Shown in pieces: positions 1 to 6,412 of a stretch of DNA of 16,502 nucleotides. The notes beneath the pieces are model-generated. The model searched no databases. It was not told the DNA's origin and saw nothing but the letters and a program-made list of their open reading frames with translations. Source of the stretch: SICB01 sp037132395 (lineage in GTDB: Bacteria; Patescibacteriota; Saccharimonadia; CAILAD01; BJGX01). Every line of letters begins with the position of its first letter. The stretch's first letter is position 1. The translations under genes were made by a program, and so were the position numbers. The stretch is from assembly GCA_037132395.1 (NCBI GenBank), contig JBAXPC010000010.1, forward strand, positions 1 to 16,502, written 5' to 3'.

Positions 1-2
1 GC

Positions 3-38
3 ATGATATTTAGTAATATTACGTAGTATCATTTTTTT
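3..38 (+). terminator. Probable intrinsic terminator of an upstream gene
   Basis: An inverted repeat ATGATA (3-8) / TATCAT (27-32) encloses a perfect palindrome GTAATATTAC (13-22), which can extend the stem. It is followed directly by seven T residues (32-38). A hairpin plus U-tract is the layout of a Rho-independent terminator reading rightward. The stem is A/T-rich and therefore weak, and the gene it would end lies outside the window. Confidence 0.5.
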
Positions 39-85
39 ATGTCCTACTAGCACTTGAGATAATCACAAATAGTATTAAAACCATT

Positions 86-96
86 TATGTTAAAAT
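86..96 (+). promoter_or_regulatory. Candidate extended -10 promoter for the hydrolase gene
   Basis: TG (88-89), one base, then TAAAAT (91-96) forms an extended -10 element. No good -35 lies 17 nt upstream. A start near 103 would place the purine-rich GAAGGA (103-108) at the very 5' end of the message, about 16 nt before the ATG at 125. An alternative -10-like TATAAA at 114-119 lies 5 nt before the ATG. The two readings cannot be separated by eye. Confidence 0.35.
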
Positions 97-124
97 ATAT
101 TTGAAGGACAAAATATAAAAATTA

Positions 125-940
125 ATGGTGAATAACTCCCAATCACAGCGGCCGTACAATCTATTTGATATGATCAATTCCGATAAGCTGGCCCTGCATA
201 TGCAATTCGGATGTGGTTTCGGGCCCAAGCTAGTGCTCCTGCATGGCCTCGGCGCCTCGGGCAGGTACTGGCTCGGTGCGGCCGAACTACTAAAAGCCCA
301 ATACCATATCACCAGTTATGATCTGCTGGGTTTTGGTGAATCTCCAAAGCCAGACGACTTCGAGTACTTTCGTTGGCAACAAGCCGACGCCCTGCGCCAA
401 GCTCTCTGGAACGACAAGCTACTGGGCAAAATAAACCTTGTCGGGCATTCTATGGGCGCGCTAGTGGCTCTCGATTTTGCCAAGCGCTATCCAAATAAAA
501 TCAATAAGCTGGTACTTGCTAATATGCCCGTCATGCTGTCAAAGGCCGATGGTGAGGCTGTCCGAAAACGCTACGCCGATAAGCTACCAAAAATCGAAAA
601 ATCTTTTAGCCATAAAGCCAAGCACGGCAATAAAAATAAAAAAGTACCTGGTGAGCACAAGGTTTTTCAGCATTATGACCTCGCACAGCTCAGCCCCTAC
701 GCCTACTCGCAGGCCATTAAAAATTCGCCACGGGATAGGTCTATTCTTGATAATCTCGAGCGGCTGACTTTTCCGATATATATCATAAATACCGATAGCG
801 ATAAGGCCCTAATACCAACCAACAGCAAACTGCTGGTATCCAAATTACCGAATGGCCACATCATAAATGCCAAAGGGAGCCACCAGTTTCCGGTGCTTGA
901 CCCAAAACGCTTTTCTGAAATAATTAGTACCATTATCTAA
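125..940 (+). CDS. Alpha/beta-hydrolase fold protein (serine hydrolase)
   Basis: A 271-residue alpha/beta hydrolase; the substrate cannot be read from sequence. An HG oxyanion-type motif occurs in LLHGLGASG (residues 38-46). The nucleophile elbow is GHSMG (107-111), with Ser109 as the likely nucleophile. The acid is probably Asp226 (or Asp224) in the TDSD segment, and the base is His253 in GSHQFP. Residues of about 135-205 form a helical, Lys-rich lid. There is no signal peptide or membrane segment, so it is probably cytoplasmic. The length is normal for single-domain members (esterases, C-C bond hydrolases, haloperoxidase-like enzymes). The ATG at 125 is followed by GTG at 128, and an internal ATG at 170 (Met16) is an alternative start that keeps the whole fold. 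The Shine-Dalgarno signal is weak. It stands alone between a terminator and the next gene's promoter, so it is likely monocistronic. Confidence 0.85.
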   Translation: MVNNSQSQRPYNLFDMINSDKLALHMQFGCGFGPKLVLLHGLGASGRYWLGAAELLKAQYHITSYDLLGFGESPKPDDFEYFRWQQADALRQALWNDKLLGKINLVGHSMGALVALDFAKRYPNKINKLVLANMPVMLSKADGEAVRKRYADKLPKIEKSFSHKAKHGNKNKKVPGEHKVFQHYDLAQLSPYAYSQAIKNSPRDRSILDNLERLTFPIYIINTDSDKALIPTNSKLLVSKLPNGHIINAKGSHQFPVLDPKRFSEIISTII

Positions 941-948
941 ACTCCTGA

Positions 949-977
949 TTGACAGATAGGCAGCATGGTTGTATAAT
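949..977 (+). promoter_or_regulatory. Perfect sigma70-type consensus promoter
   Basis: TTGACA (949-954), a 17-nt spacer and TATAAT (972-977) match the housekeeping sigma consensus at all 12 positions with optimal spacing. Transcription should start near 984, giving a leader of about 33 nt with a full Shine-Dalgarno before the small gene at 1017. The -35 begins only 9 nt after the hydrolase stop codon. Confidence 0.85.
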
Positions 978-1016
978 TCCAGCCACTGACCGCACCTTAC
1001 AAGGAGGAGACCCATA

Positions 1017-1301
1017 ATGGTAGTTGTAACGCTAACCGAGTGGGTGCAAGTCATCCACGAATTAAGAATGATGCTCCTAGGTGACTGCATCGATGCATTC
1101 ACAATCGAGTATAAAGCCCCCATTTCTGGGCGTCCAATGTCGAGCTTTTACAGCTTTAGCTCCATGAAGGAGCTAGACATACTGGGCGAGGTTTTGCCAT
1201 CGGTTTTACCGAGAGCAATTAGTTATGAAATCTGCTCTCGAGAGCTTGTCACGATAGGTGGCAAAATATTTAGGGTGGCTAACATCAAGCTCATCCAATA
1301 A
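1017..1301 (+). CDS. Small protein of unknown function, strongly expressed unit
   Basis: A 94-residue protein that I do not recognise. The N-terminal 20 residues look helical and hydrophobic but contain Glu, His and Arg, so this is not a signal peptide. The C-terminal segment (about 76-93, with a GGK turn) reads like a beta-hairpin. It has two cysteines (24 and 73), which are not in a metal-binding pattern. Expression signals are unusually good: a consensus promoter (949-977), a strong Shine-Dalgarno AAGGAGGAGA (1001-1010) six nt before the ATG, and a GC-rich terminator right after the stop. Base composition resembles the neighbouring genes, with no sign of recent transfer. Reality as a gene is well supported by these signals, but the function is open. 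A small cytoplasmic regulatory or structural protein needed in quantity is one guess. Confidence 0.75.
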   Translation: MVVVTLTEWVQVIHELRMMLLGDCIDAFTIEYKAPISGRPMSSFYSFSSMKELDILGEVLPSVLPRAISYEICSRELVTIGGKIFRVANIKLIQ

Positions 1302-1311
1302 CTTCATCCTT

Positions 1312-1342
1312 AAACCCGCCCTGACAAAGGGGCGGGTTTTTT
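1312..1342 (+). terminator. Strong Rho-independent terminator
   Basis: AAACCCGCCC (1312-1321) pairs perfectly over 10 bp with GGGCGGGTTT (1330-1339). The loop is 8 nt, and six T residues follow (1337-1342). This ends the 94-residue gene's transcript and isolates it from the rpsB operon, whose -35 box begins at 1345. Confidence 0.9.
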
Positions 1343-1344
1343 AC

Positions 1345-1373
1345 TTGAAAAATATCTTGCAATCTGGTATTAT
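1345..1373 (+). promoter_or_regulatory. rpsB operon promoter
   Basis: TTGAAA (1345-1350), a 17-nt spacer and TATTAT (1368-1373), with TG one base upstream of the -10 (1365-1366) as an extended -10. Each hexamer matches consensus at 5 of 6 positions. The predicted start near 1380 gives a leader of about 85 nt before rpsB. Confidence 0.75.
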
Positions 1374-1402
1374 AGAAAAAGCAAAATTAAATTAACGCAA
1401 CA

Positions 1403-1441
1403 TATCGGTCACTAACTCCTCCCACTCGGGAAAGACCGGTA
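1403..1441 (+). promoter_or_regulatory. Candidate structured leader of rpsB
   Basis: Bases 1403-1410 (TATCGGTC) pair with 1434-1441 (GACCGGTA) over 8 bp, including one G-U. Inside the loop, CCC (1421-1423) and GGG (1428-1430) can form a small second stem. The loop also holds CTCCT (1416-1420), exactly complementary to AGGAG (1450-1454) of the rpsB Shine-Dalgarno. Ribosomal protein leaders often carry autoregulatory structures, so this may be an S2-responsive element. No known motif is recognised, and the regulatory role is inference. Confidence 0.4.
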
Positions 1442-1464
1442 GGTGTACAAGGAGAAATCAGATT

Positions 1465-2334
1465 ATGTCAAAAGCCAAAGAGGCTACCGAAAGTACCAAA
1501 CAGGCGACTACTAAAACAGTCGACCCACTATTAAAGCAGCTCCTAGAAGCTGGAGCTCATTTTGGGCAGCGCGTCGCTCGTTGGAACCCAAAAATGAAAC
1601 CATATATTTATGGTGCCAGAGGTGGGGTCCACATTATCGACCTAACTAAAACCCACGAGCAGCTCTTGACAGCCGAGAAATTCATTGAAGCCACCACCAA
1701 AATGGGAGGCACAGTGCTATTTGTCGGTACCAAGCGCCAGGCTCGACCAATTGTAGAAAAGTCAGCCAAAGATACCGGTATGCCTTATGTTATTAATCGT
1801 TGGCTTGGCGGAATGCTGACTAACCTCCAGACCATTCAGACTCGAGTAGATCGACTCAAAAAACTCCGAAATGATTCGGCCGAAGGCAAGCTAGTTGGTA
1901 CCAAAAAAGAAAAAGCCGACCTCGAGCGTGAGATGGAAAAGCTCGCCAATATTTTTGACGGGATATCTGAAATGCAGACCTTGCCATCGGTAGTTTTTGT
2001 AACCGATATATTAAAAGACGACATCGCCATATCAGAAGCCAACAAATTGGGTATTGCGACTGTTGCAATTTGCGATACCAATACCAACCCTCAGCTCATC
2101 ACTTACCCAATCGCCGCAAACGACGATGCCGTACGAACAATTAATCTAATCACAACTCGTATCGCCGATGCCACCAAGCGTGGTAGCGAACTGTACAGAG
2201 CCAAGACCGCTGAAGTAGCAGCCCAAGAGATTGCCAAAAATGAGGCCGAAGCTCAGGTTAAGGCCAAGGCCGAAGCTGCAGCTACTAATGAAGCCGAAGC
2301 TGTTGCCGGCACTAAACCAGAAGTCAAAGAATAA
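1465..2334 (+). CDS. rpsB: 30S ribosomal protein S2
   Basis: Ribosomal protein S2, which binds the 30S head-body junction and is needed to recruit S1-type functions. The first family signature is at residues 27-47 (LLEAGAHFG followed by RWNPKMKPYI). FVGTKRQA (86-93) and NRWLGGMLTN (111-120) are highly conserved, and the second signature covers about 174-222 (FVTD and ICDTN). At 289 residues it is longer than the usual 230-260. The excess is an N-terminal Lys/Thr-rich extension of about 20 residues and a low-complexity Ala/Glu/Lys tail (about 248-289). The family's HFGH is HFGQ here (Gln35). A Shine-Dalgarno AAGGAG (1449-1454) lies 10 nt before the ATG. It is the first gene of an operon with tsf, 18 nt downstream. 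Confidence 0.97.
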   Translation: MSKAKEATESTKQATTKTVDPLLKQLLEAGAHFGQRVARWNPKMKPYIYGARGGVHIIDLTKTHEQLLTAEKFIEATTKMGGTVLFVGTKRQARPIVEKSAKDTGMPYVINRWLGGMLTNLQTIQTRVDRLKKLRNDSAEGKLVGTKKEKADLEREMEKLANIFDGISEMQTLPSVVFVTDILKDDIAISEANKLGIATVAICDTNTNPQLITYPIAANDDAVRTINLITTRIADATKRGSELYRAKTAEVAAQEIAKNEAEAQVKAKAEAAATNEAEAVAGTKPEVKE

Positions 2335-2352
2335 TTAGGAGGTAAAATCAAA

Positions 2353-2940
2353 ATGAATATTGAAGATATTAAAAAGCTAAGAGAAACCACTGGGGCCGGA
2401 ATGATGGATGCCAAAGCGGCATTAGAGGAAGCCGGCGGCGATTTCGATAAAGCAATTGCCGTTTTACGCAAAAAAGGCTTGGCCAAGGCAGCCAAAAAAG
2501 CCGACCGCACCACTGCCGTAGGAGTTATTGAAAGCTACGTCCATAGCAGTAAAATTGGAGTATTGGTAGAGGTAAACTGCGAAACAGACTTCGTGGCCCG
2601 TACTGATGATTTTAAGGCTTTCACTAAAGACTTGGCAATGCACATAACCGCCTCTAATCCAGCATATCTTAATCCGCAGGAAATACCCGAGGACGAACTC
2701 AATAAAGAAAAAGATGCCATCAAAGACGAAGTTTTGGCTAGCGGTAAGCCAGCTGAAGTCGTCGATAAAATAATCGAAGGCAAACTCGACAAATGGTACC
2801 AAGAAGTATGTCTTTCGGAACAGCCTTTTATTAAAGACCCCGACCAGACTATCGAGCAACTAAGGCAAGCATTGGTAGGAAAGCTAGGCGAGAATATCGT
2901 AATAGCGCGCTTCGTGCGCTTCGAAGTGGGTGGCGCATAG
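2353..2940 (+). CDS. tsf: Translation elongation factor Ts
   Basis: EF-Ts exchanges GDP for GTP on EF-Tu. The N-terminal UBA-like domain (about 1-50) contains the signature TGAGMMDAKAAL (13-24). The core follows with the EF-Tu-contacting TDFV motif (78-81), a central helical segment (about 108-150) and a C-terminal strand ending IARFVRFEVGG. At 195 residues it is the short, single-core form (as in Thermus) rather than the roughly 280-residue duplicated E. coli form. A strong Shine-Dalgarno AGGAGGT (2337-2343) lies 9 nt before the ATG, directly after the rpsB stop. pyrH, which usually follows tsf, is absent and frr comes next. Confidence 0.97.
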   Translation: MNIEDIKKLRETTGAGMMDAKAALEEAGGDFDKAIAVLRKKGLAKAAKKADRTTAVGVIESYVHSSKIGVLVEVNCETDFVARTDDFKAFTKDLAMHITASNPAYLNPQEIPEDELNKEKDAIKDEVLASGKPAEVVDKIIEGKLDKWYQEVCLSEQPFIKDPDQTIEQLRQALVGKLGENIVIARFVRFEVGGA

Positions 2941-2954
2941 TAGTAGTATTGAGC

Positions 2955-2960
2955 TATAAT
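2955..2960 (+). promoter_or_regulatory. -10 box directly upstream of frr (leaderless layout)
   Basis: A perfect TATAAT lies 8 nt before the frr ATG at 2969, in the 28-nt gap after tsf. The predicted start would fall at or next to the ATG. No convincing -35 is visible at 17-18 nt upstream, and no Shine-Dalgarno precedes frr. The box sits where pyrH would be in the common gene order. Confidence 0.5.
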
Positions 2961-2968
2961 TGACTATT

Positions 2969-3529
2969 ATGGATGCACAATTACTAAAACAAGCTGAGAG
3001 CAAATTTAACGACGCTATCGACCACTTGGTGGCTGAGCTAGCTGGGGTTCGCTCGGGTCGTGCTAGTGCCGGCTTGGTAGATACTATTAAGGTCGAGGTT
3101 TATGGCCAGTCGATGCCGCTTAAAGCCATCGCCACAATTAGTACACCAGACGCCAAGACAATCCAGATTCAACCCTGGGACCAAACCAACCTTCCATTTA
3201 TCGAAAAAGCTCTCAGCGAAAACCAAAACCTGGGCTTAAACCCAAGTAACGACGGCCGAGTTATTCGAGTTACGCTTCCGGCCCTCTCAGAAGAAACCCG
3301 AACTCAATTGGCTCGCGTCATTAAAGAGAAAGCCGAGGCTGGCAATGTTAGCTTGCGTAATGCTCGCCACGAAGCAATTAATGCCGCAAAATCAGCTGAA
3401 AAATCCAAAACCATTACTACCGATCAAGTCGCTAAATTACAAAAAGACCTTGATAAATCTATCGATAACTACAATAAAAAGATCCAAGATATATCTACCA
3501 GTAAAGAGCAGGAAATAATGTCGGTCTAG
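2969..3529 (+). CDS. frr: Ribosome recycling factor
   Basis: RRF splits post-termination ribosomes together with EF-G. Conserved features are the N-terminal helix leading to ELAGVRSGRAS, the domain II segment around GRVIRVTLPALSEETR and the C-terminal helix of domain I with Arg/Lys-rich NVSLRNARHEA. I chose ATG 2969, which gives 186 residues (the family's usual 185) and an N-terminus that aligns with other RRFs. An in-frame TTG at 2960 would add only three residues and overlaps the TATAAT box. No Shine-Dalgarno is present, and translation may begin on a leaderless message from the -10 at 2955. It follows tsf directly and precedes uppS by 17 nt. Confidence 0.96.
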   Translation: MDAQLLKQAESKFNDAIDHLVAELAGVRSGRASAGLVDTIKVEVYGQSMPLKAIATISTPDAKTIQIQPWDQTNLPFIEKALSENQNLGLNPSNDGRVIRVTLPALSEETRTQLARVIKEKAEAGNVSLRNARHEAINAAKSAEKSKTITTDQVAKLQKDLDKSIDNYNKKIQDISTSKEQEIMSV

Positions 3530-3546
3530 CGCCGACAGATTGACTG

Positions 3547-4239
3547 ATGAGCCAAACAACCCCACTTAAGCACATTGGTTTTATACTTGATGGAAATCGT
3601 AGATGGGCCCAAGACAGAGGTCTGCCAAAACTTGTAGGCCATAAAAAGGGCTACGATAATCTCAAAGTTATTGCAGAGCAGTGTTTTGATTTGGGTATTG
3701 AAACCGTTTCGGCTTATATATTCTCGACCGAAAACTGGAATCGCGAGCTAGAGGAGGTTAACTATCTGATGGACCTAGCTCTCAAGATATTCACCTCAGA
3801 TCTCAAAGAGCTAACCGATAAGGGTATCAAGGTTGTGGTCTCGGGTAACCACAATCGGCTCGATAAAAAAATCATTAGTGCTATCGCCAAGGCTACCGAG
3901 CAGACCTCTGGCAATACCAAGGGCACCATTAACCTATGCTTTAATTATGGCGGACAGACCGAGATAGTTGATGCCGTCAAAAAAATCATCACAAACGGAA
4001 CTAAAGCCGATGATGTCACCACCGAGCTAATACGTGAAAATCTCTACCACCCAGAGCTTCCACCGGTGGATTATATTATTCGTACATCTGGCGAGCAAAG
4101 ACTCAGTAACTTTCTTTTGTGGGATAGCGCCTATGCCGAGCTTCATTTTGTACCAATCCACTGGCCCGACTTTGACCGAGCCGAACTCGATAAAGTTATT
4201 GCAGTCTACGCTAGTCGAATGAGGCGGTTTGGCAAATGA
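3547..4239 (+). CDS. uppS: Isoprenyl (undecaprenyl) diphosphate synthase
   Basis: This cis-prenyltransferase adds isopentenyl diphosphate units to farnesyl diphosphate to make the lipid carrier for peptidoglycan precursors. The catalytic Asp15 lies in ILDGNRRWA (13-21). FSTENW (59-64), the substrate-binding RTSGEQRLSNFLLW (179-192) and the Mg-binding Glu198 in AYAELHF are all present. The length of 230 residues is slightly short but complete. No Shine-Dalgarno is obvious in the 17-nt gap after frr. Its stop overlaps the rseP start (ATGA), so the two are translationally coupled. cdsA and dxr, which often lie between these genes, are missing. Product chain length is inferred from family. Confidence 0.95.
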   Translation: MSQTTPLKHIGFILDGNRRWAQDRGLPKLVGHKKGYDNLKVIAEQCFDLGIETVSAYIFSTENWNRELEEVNYLMDLALKIFTSDLKELTDKGIKVVVSGNHNRLDKKIISAIAKATEQTSGNTKGTINLCFNYGGQTEIVDAVKKIITNGTKADDVTTELIRENLYHPELPPVDYIIRTSGEQRLSNFLLWDSAYAELHFVPIHWPDFDRAELDKVIAVYASRMRRFGK

Positions 4240-5312
4240 TTCTTACACTTATTGTTGTTATATTGATATTTTCAGCACTGGTCATTGCTCACGAGTGGGG
4301 TCACTTTATCGTTGCTCGCCGCAATGGTGTAAAAGTCGATGAATTTGGGGTCGGGTTCCCACCCAAGCTGTACGGCAAAACCATTGGCGGTACACTATAT
4401 AGCCTAAACTTATTGCCGATTGGTGGCTTCGTTAGGCTTAAAGGCGAGGACCAGCTCGTCAAAGATAAAGATAGCTTTTCGTCTAAATCTTTCAGGGTAA
4501 AGTCTAAAGTAGTAATGGCCGGCGTTGCGATGAATTTAGCAATTGCTTATTTTATTATTTTGTTTTTAATGATATTTGGAATGCCAGCAATTTTGCCATC
4601 TGGTTTTACTAGCGTCGGGCCGATTAAGCCTTATAAAATAGAGTCGTCTGCTCTGAAAGCCGTATCTATCACAAAAGGCTCGGCTGCCGAAAAGGCTGGC
4701 ATTGGTATCGGTAGTGAAATAATTAGTGTCAATGGTAGCGAAACAAAAACCGAGGACCAGCTCAAGGCTAGTACCAAACAAAATGCCGGCAAATCAGTAG
4801 AGCTGGAAGTTCGACGGGGTTCAGAGACCAAAATTATTTTGGTCCAGCTGGGTACAGATTCGACCAAGGGCTACCTGGGGCTAGCCGCCCAGAGCGAGCA
4901 AAGAGCATACTACAATCCGTTCGTGGCAATCATAGGTGCTATTATTACGACTTTTTCATTGGCGCTATTAACGGTCGCTGCTTTTGGTAATTTTATTATA
5001 GGGCTATTCACCAAAGCCCAGGTTAGTGGCGATGTTGCTGGGCCAGTCGGCATTGTTAGTATCTTCGGTAGCGTGATGCAATTCGGTTGGCGCTATGTGC
5101 TAGCCTTTGTAGCCTCAATATCTTTAAGCCTGGCGGTTGTTAATAGTCTGCCGATTCCGGCTCTCGATGGCGGCAGGTTTGCACTGATGGTGTTAACCAA
5201 GTTTGGCCTAAAAATAACTCCCGAGCGTGAGGCCCTAATACATTGGCTTGGCTTCGGGTTTTTAATAATTTTGGTTGTTATTATTACTATCTCAGACATT
5301 TCTAGACTTTAA
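4236..5312 (+). CDS. rseP: RseP-type site-2 protease (membrane zinc metalloprotease)
   Basis: An intramembrane zinc protease of the M50 family that cleaves membrane-anchored substrates, classically anti-sigma factors or leftover signal peptides. The first transmembrane segment (about 2-18) leads into the zinc motif HEWGH (19-23). A second membrane segment lies at about 94-118. A PDZ domain covers about 138-206 (KAGIGIGSEIISVNG is typical). GPVGI (269-273) and the second catalytic motif NSLPIPALDGGR (303-314, Asp311 as zinc ligand) follow, with membrane spans at about 229-258, 287-303 and 338-352. At 358 residues it has a single PDZ domain, as in many non-proteobacterial forms, against two in the 450-residue E. 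coli protein. The start overlaps the uppS stop by 4 nt. No anti-sigma factor gene is nearby, so its substrate is unknown. Confidence 0.94.
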   Translation: MILTLIVVILIFSALVIAHEWGHFIVARRNGVKVDEFGVGFPPKLYGKTIGGTLYSLNLLPIGGFVRLKGEDQLVKDKDSFSSKSFRVKSKVVMAGVAMNLAIAYFIILFLMIFGMPAILPSGFTSVGPIKPYKIESSALKAVSITKGSAAEKAGIGIGSEIISVNGSETKTEDQLKASTKQNAGKSVELEVRRGSETKIILVQLGTDSTKGYLGLAAQSEQRAYYNPFVAIIGAIITTFSLALLTVAAFGNFIIGLFTKAQVSGDVAGPVGIVSIFGSVMQFGWRYVLAFVASISLSLAVVNSLPIPALDGGRFALMVLTKFGLKITPEREALIHWLGFGFLIILVVIITISDISRL

Positions 5313-5338
5313 CTCTGGTCAGCACTAGCTTGAGTTGC

Positions 5339-5344
5339 TAAACT
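5339..5344 (+). promoter_or_regulatory. Weak -10-like box close to the mreB start
   Basis: TAAACT lies 7 nt before the mreB ATG (5352), at the same distance seen for TATAAT before lysK, serS and secA. The purine run AGGGAA (5345-5350) is too close to the ATG to be a standard Shine-Dalgarno. No clear -35 is present. A start of transcription at or near mreB would make the shape genes a separate unit from uppS-rseP. Confidence 0.3.
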
Positions 5345-5351
5345 AGGGAAT

Positions 5352-6404
5352 ATGATTGACGCGATCTTAGGAAAGTTCTCGCACGATATTGGTATTGATT
5401 TAGGAACAGCCAATACGCTAGTTTATGTACGCGGAAAAGGGATTGTCATCAATGAGCCCTCGGTAGTCGCAATCAACACCAAGAACAAACAGATCTTAGC
5501 CATTGGTGACGAAGCCAAGCGAATGGTCGGCAAAACACCTTCCAATATCATCGCTACCAGGCCGCTGGTTGATGGCGTAGTTAGTGACTTCGAGATAACA
5601 GAGCAGATGTTGCGCTACTTTATCGAAAAAGTGCATCGCGAGAGCTTCGTGCTATTCCCGCGACCTAGGGTTGTAATTGGTATTCCATCAGGGGTTACTG
5701 AAGTCGAGCGCCGGGCCGTCGAGGATGCCGCCACCAACGCCGGTGCCAGACAGGCTTTTTTGATTGAAGAACCAATGGCTGCCGCCATTGGTAGTGGTTT
5801 GGCCATCCATGACTCAGCTGGCAGTATGGTCGTAGACATCGGCGGAGGCACCAGCGAAATGGCAGTTATTAGCCTGGGAGGAATAGTAGCTAGCCGATCA
5901 ATCAGAATAGCTGGCGACGAGTTGACCGAAGACATCATCACTTATTGCAAGGATCAATTCAATCTGCATATTGGCGAGCGAACTGCCGAAAATATCAAAA
6001 TCAGTATTGGCTCGGCAGTTAAGCTAAAGAAGGTTCTAGAAGGCCCAGTGCGCGGTAGAGATATGGTTACAGGTTTGCCTAAAGAAATTATCGTTAATTC
6101 TAACCAAGTCCGCGAGGCACTAGCAAAAAGTGTTCGTGCGATTGTTGACGCCGTAAAATACACCATCGAAGAAACCCCACCAGAGCTGCTGGCGGATATT
6201 ATGGATAAAGGTATTTACCTAGCTGGCGGAGGAGCTTTGCTGAAGGGCCTCGACGTACTACTAGCCCAGCAAACCAGAATGCCAGTACACATTGCCGCCG
6301 ACCCTCTGACTTCGGTTGCGAGAGGAACTGGCATGGTGCTAGAAGACCTCGACAGCCTTAAAGATGTACTAGTCTCAACAGAGTACGAGAAAGCCCCGTA
6401 CTAG
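5352..6404 (+). CDS. mreB: Rod-shape actin homologue MreB
   Basis: MreB is an ATP-binding actin-like filament protein on the inner face of the membrane that guides lateral peptidoglycan synthesis. All actin-fold motifs are present: phosphate 1 DIGIDLGTANT (12-22), phosphate 2 VDIGGGTSEMAV (161-172) and the adenosine motif GIYLAGGGALLKGLD (287-301). At 350 residues it has the usual length. The N-terminus has a short amphipathic stretch (MIDAILGKFS) that could touch the membrane. It is the first gene of mreB-mreC-mreD-mrdA, with mreC 8 nt after its stop. No Shine-Dalgarno is convincing. Confidence 0.97.
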   Translation: MIDAILGKFSHDIGIDLGTANTLVYVRGKGIVINEPSVVAINTKNKQILAIGDEAKRMVGKTPSNIIATRPLVDGVVSDFEITEQMLRYFIEKVHRESFVLFPRPRVVIGIPSGVTEVERRAVEDAATNAGARQAFLIEEPMAAAIGSGLAIHDSAGSMVVDIGGGTSEMAVISLGGIVASRSIRIAGDELTEDIITYCKDQFNLHIGERTAENIKISIGSAVKLKKVLEGPVRGRDMVTGLPKEIIVNSNQVREALAKSVRAIVDAVKYTIEETPPELLADIMDKGIYLAGGGALLKGLDVLLAQQTRMPVHIAADPLTSVARGTGMVLEDLDSLKDVLVSTEYEKAPY

Positions 6405-6412
6405 GTACGTAA

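Noticed and set aside
845..1123. A minus-strand open frame spanning the hydrolase end and the 94-residue gene
   Set aside because: It overlaps a perfect plus-strand promoter and two plus-strand genes, and has no start signals of its own.
2464..2859. A 131-codon open frame on the minus strand
   Set aside because: It lies wholly antisense to tsf, whose protein is clearly recognisable. The minus-strand translation has no recognisable domain and no ribosome binding site.
2960..2968. TTG start for frr, three codons upstream of the ATG
   Set aside because: It would overlap the TATAAT box and add three residues not seen in the family. ATG 2969 gives the standard RRF length.
6398..6408. GTAC-TAG-GTAC palindrome at the mreB/mreC junction
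   Set aside because: The arms are 4 nt with a 3-nt loop and no U-tract, and the genes are almost certainly co-transcribed.
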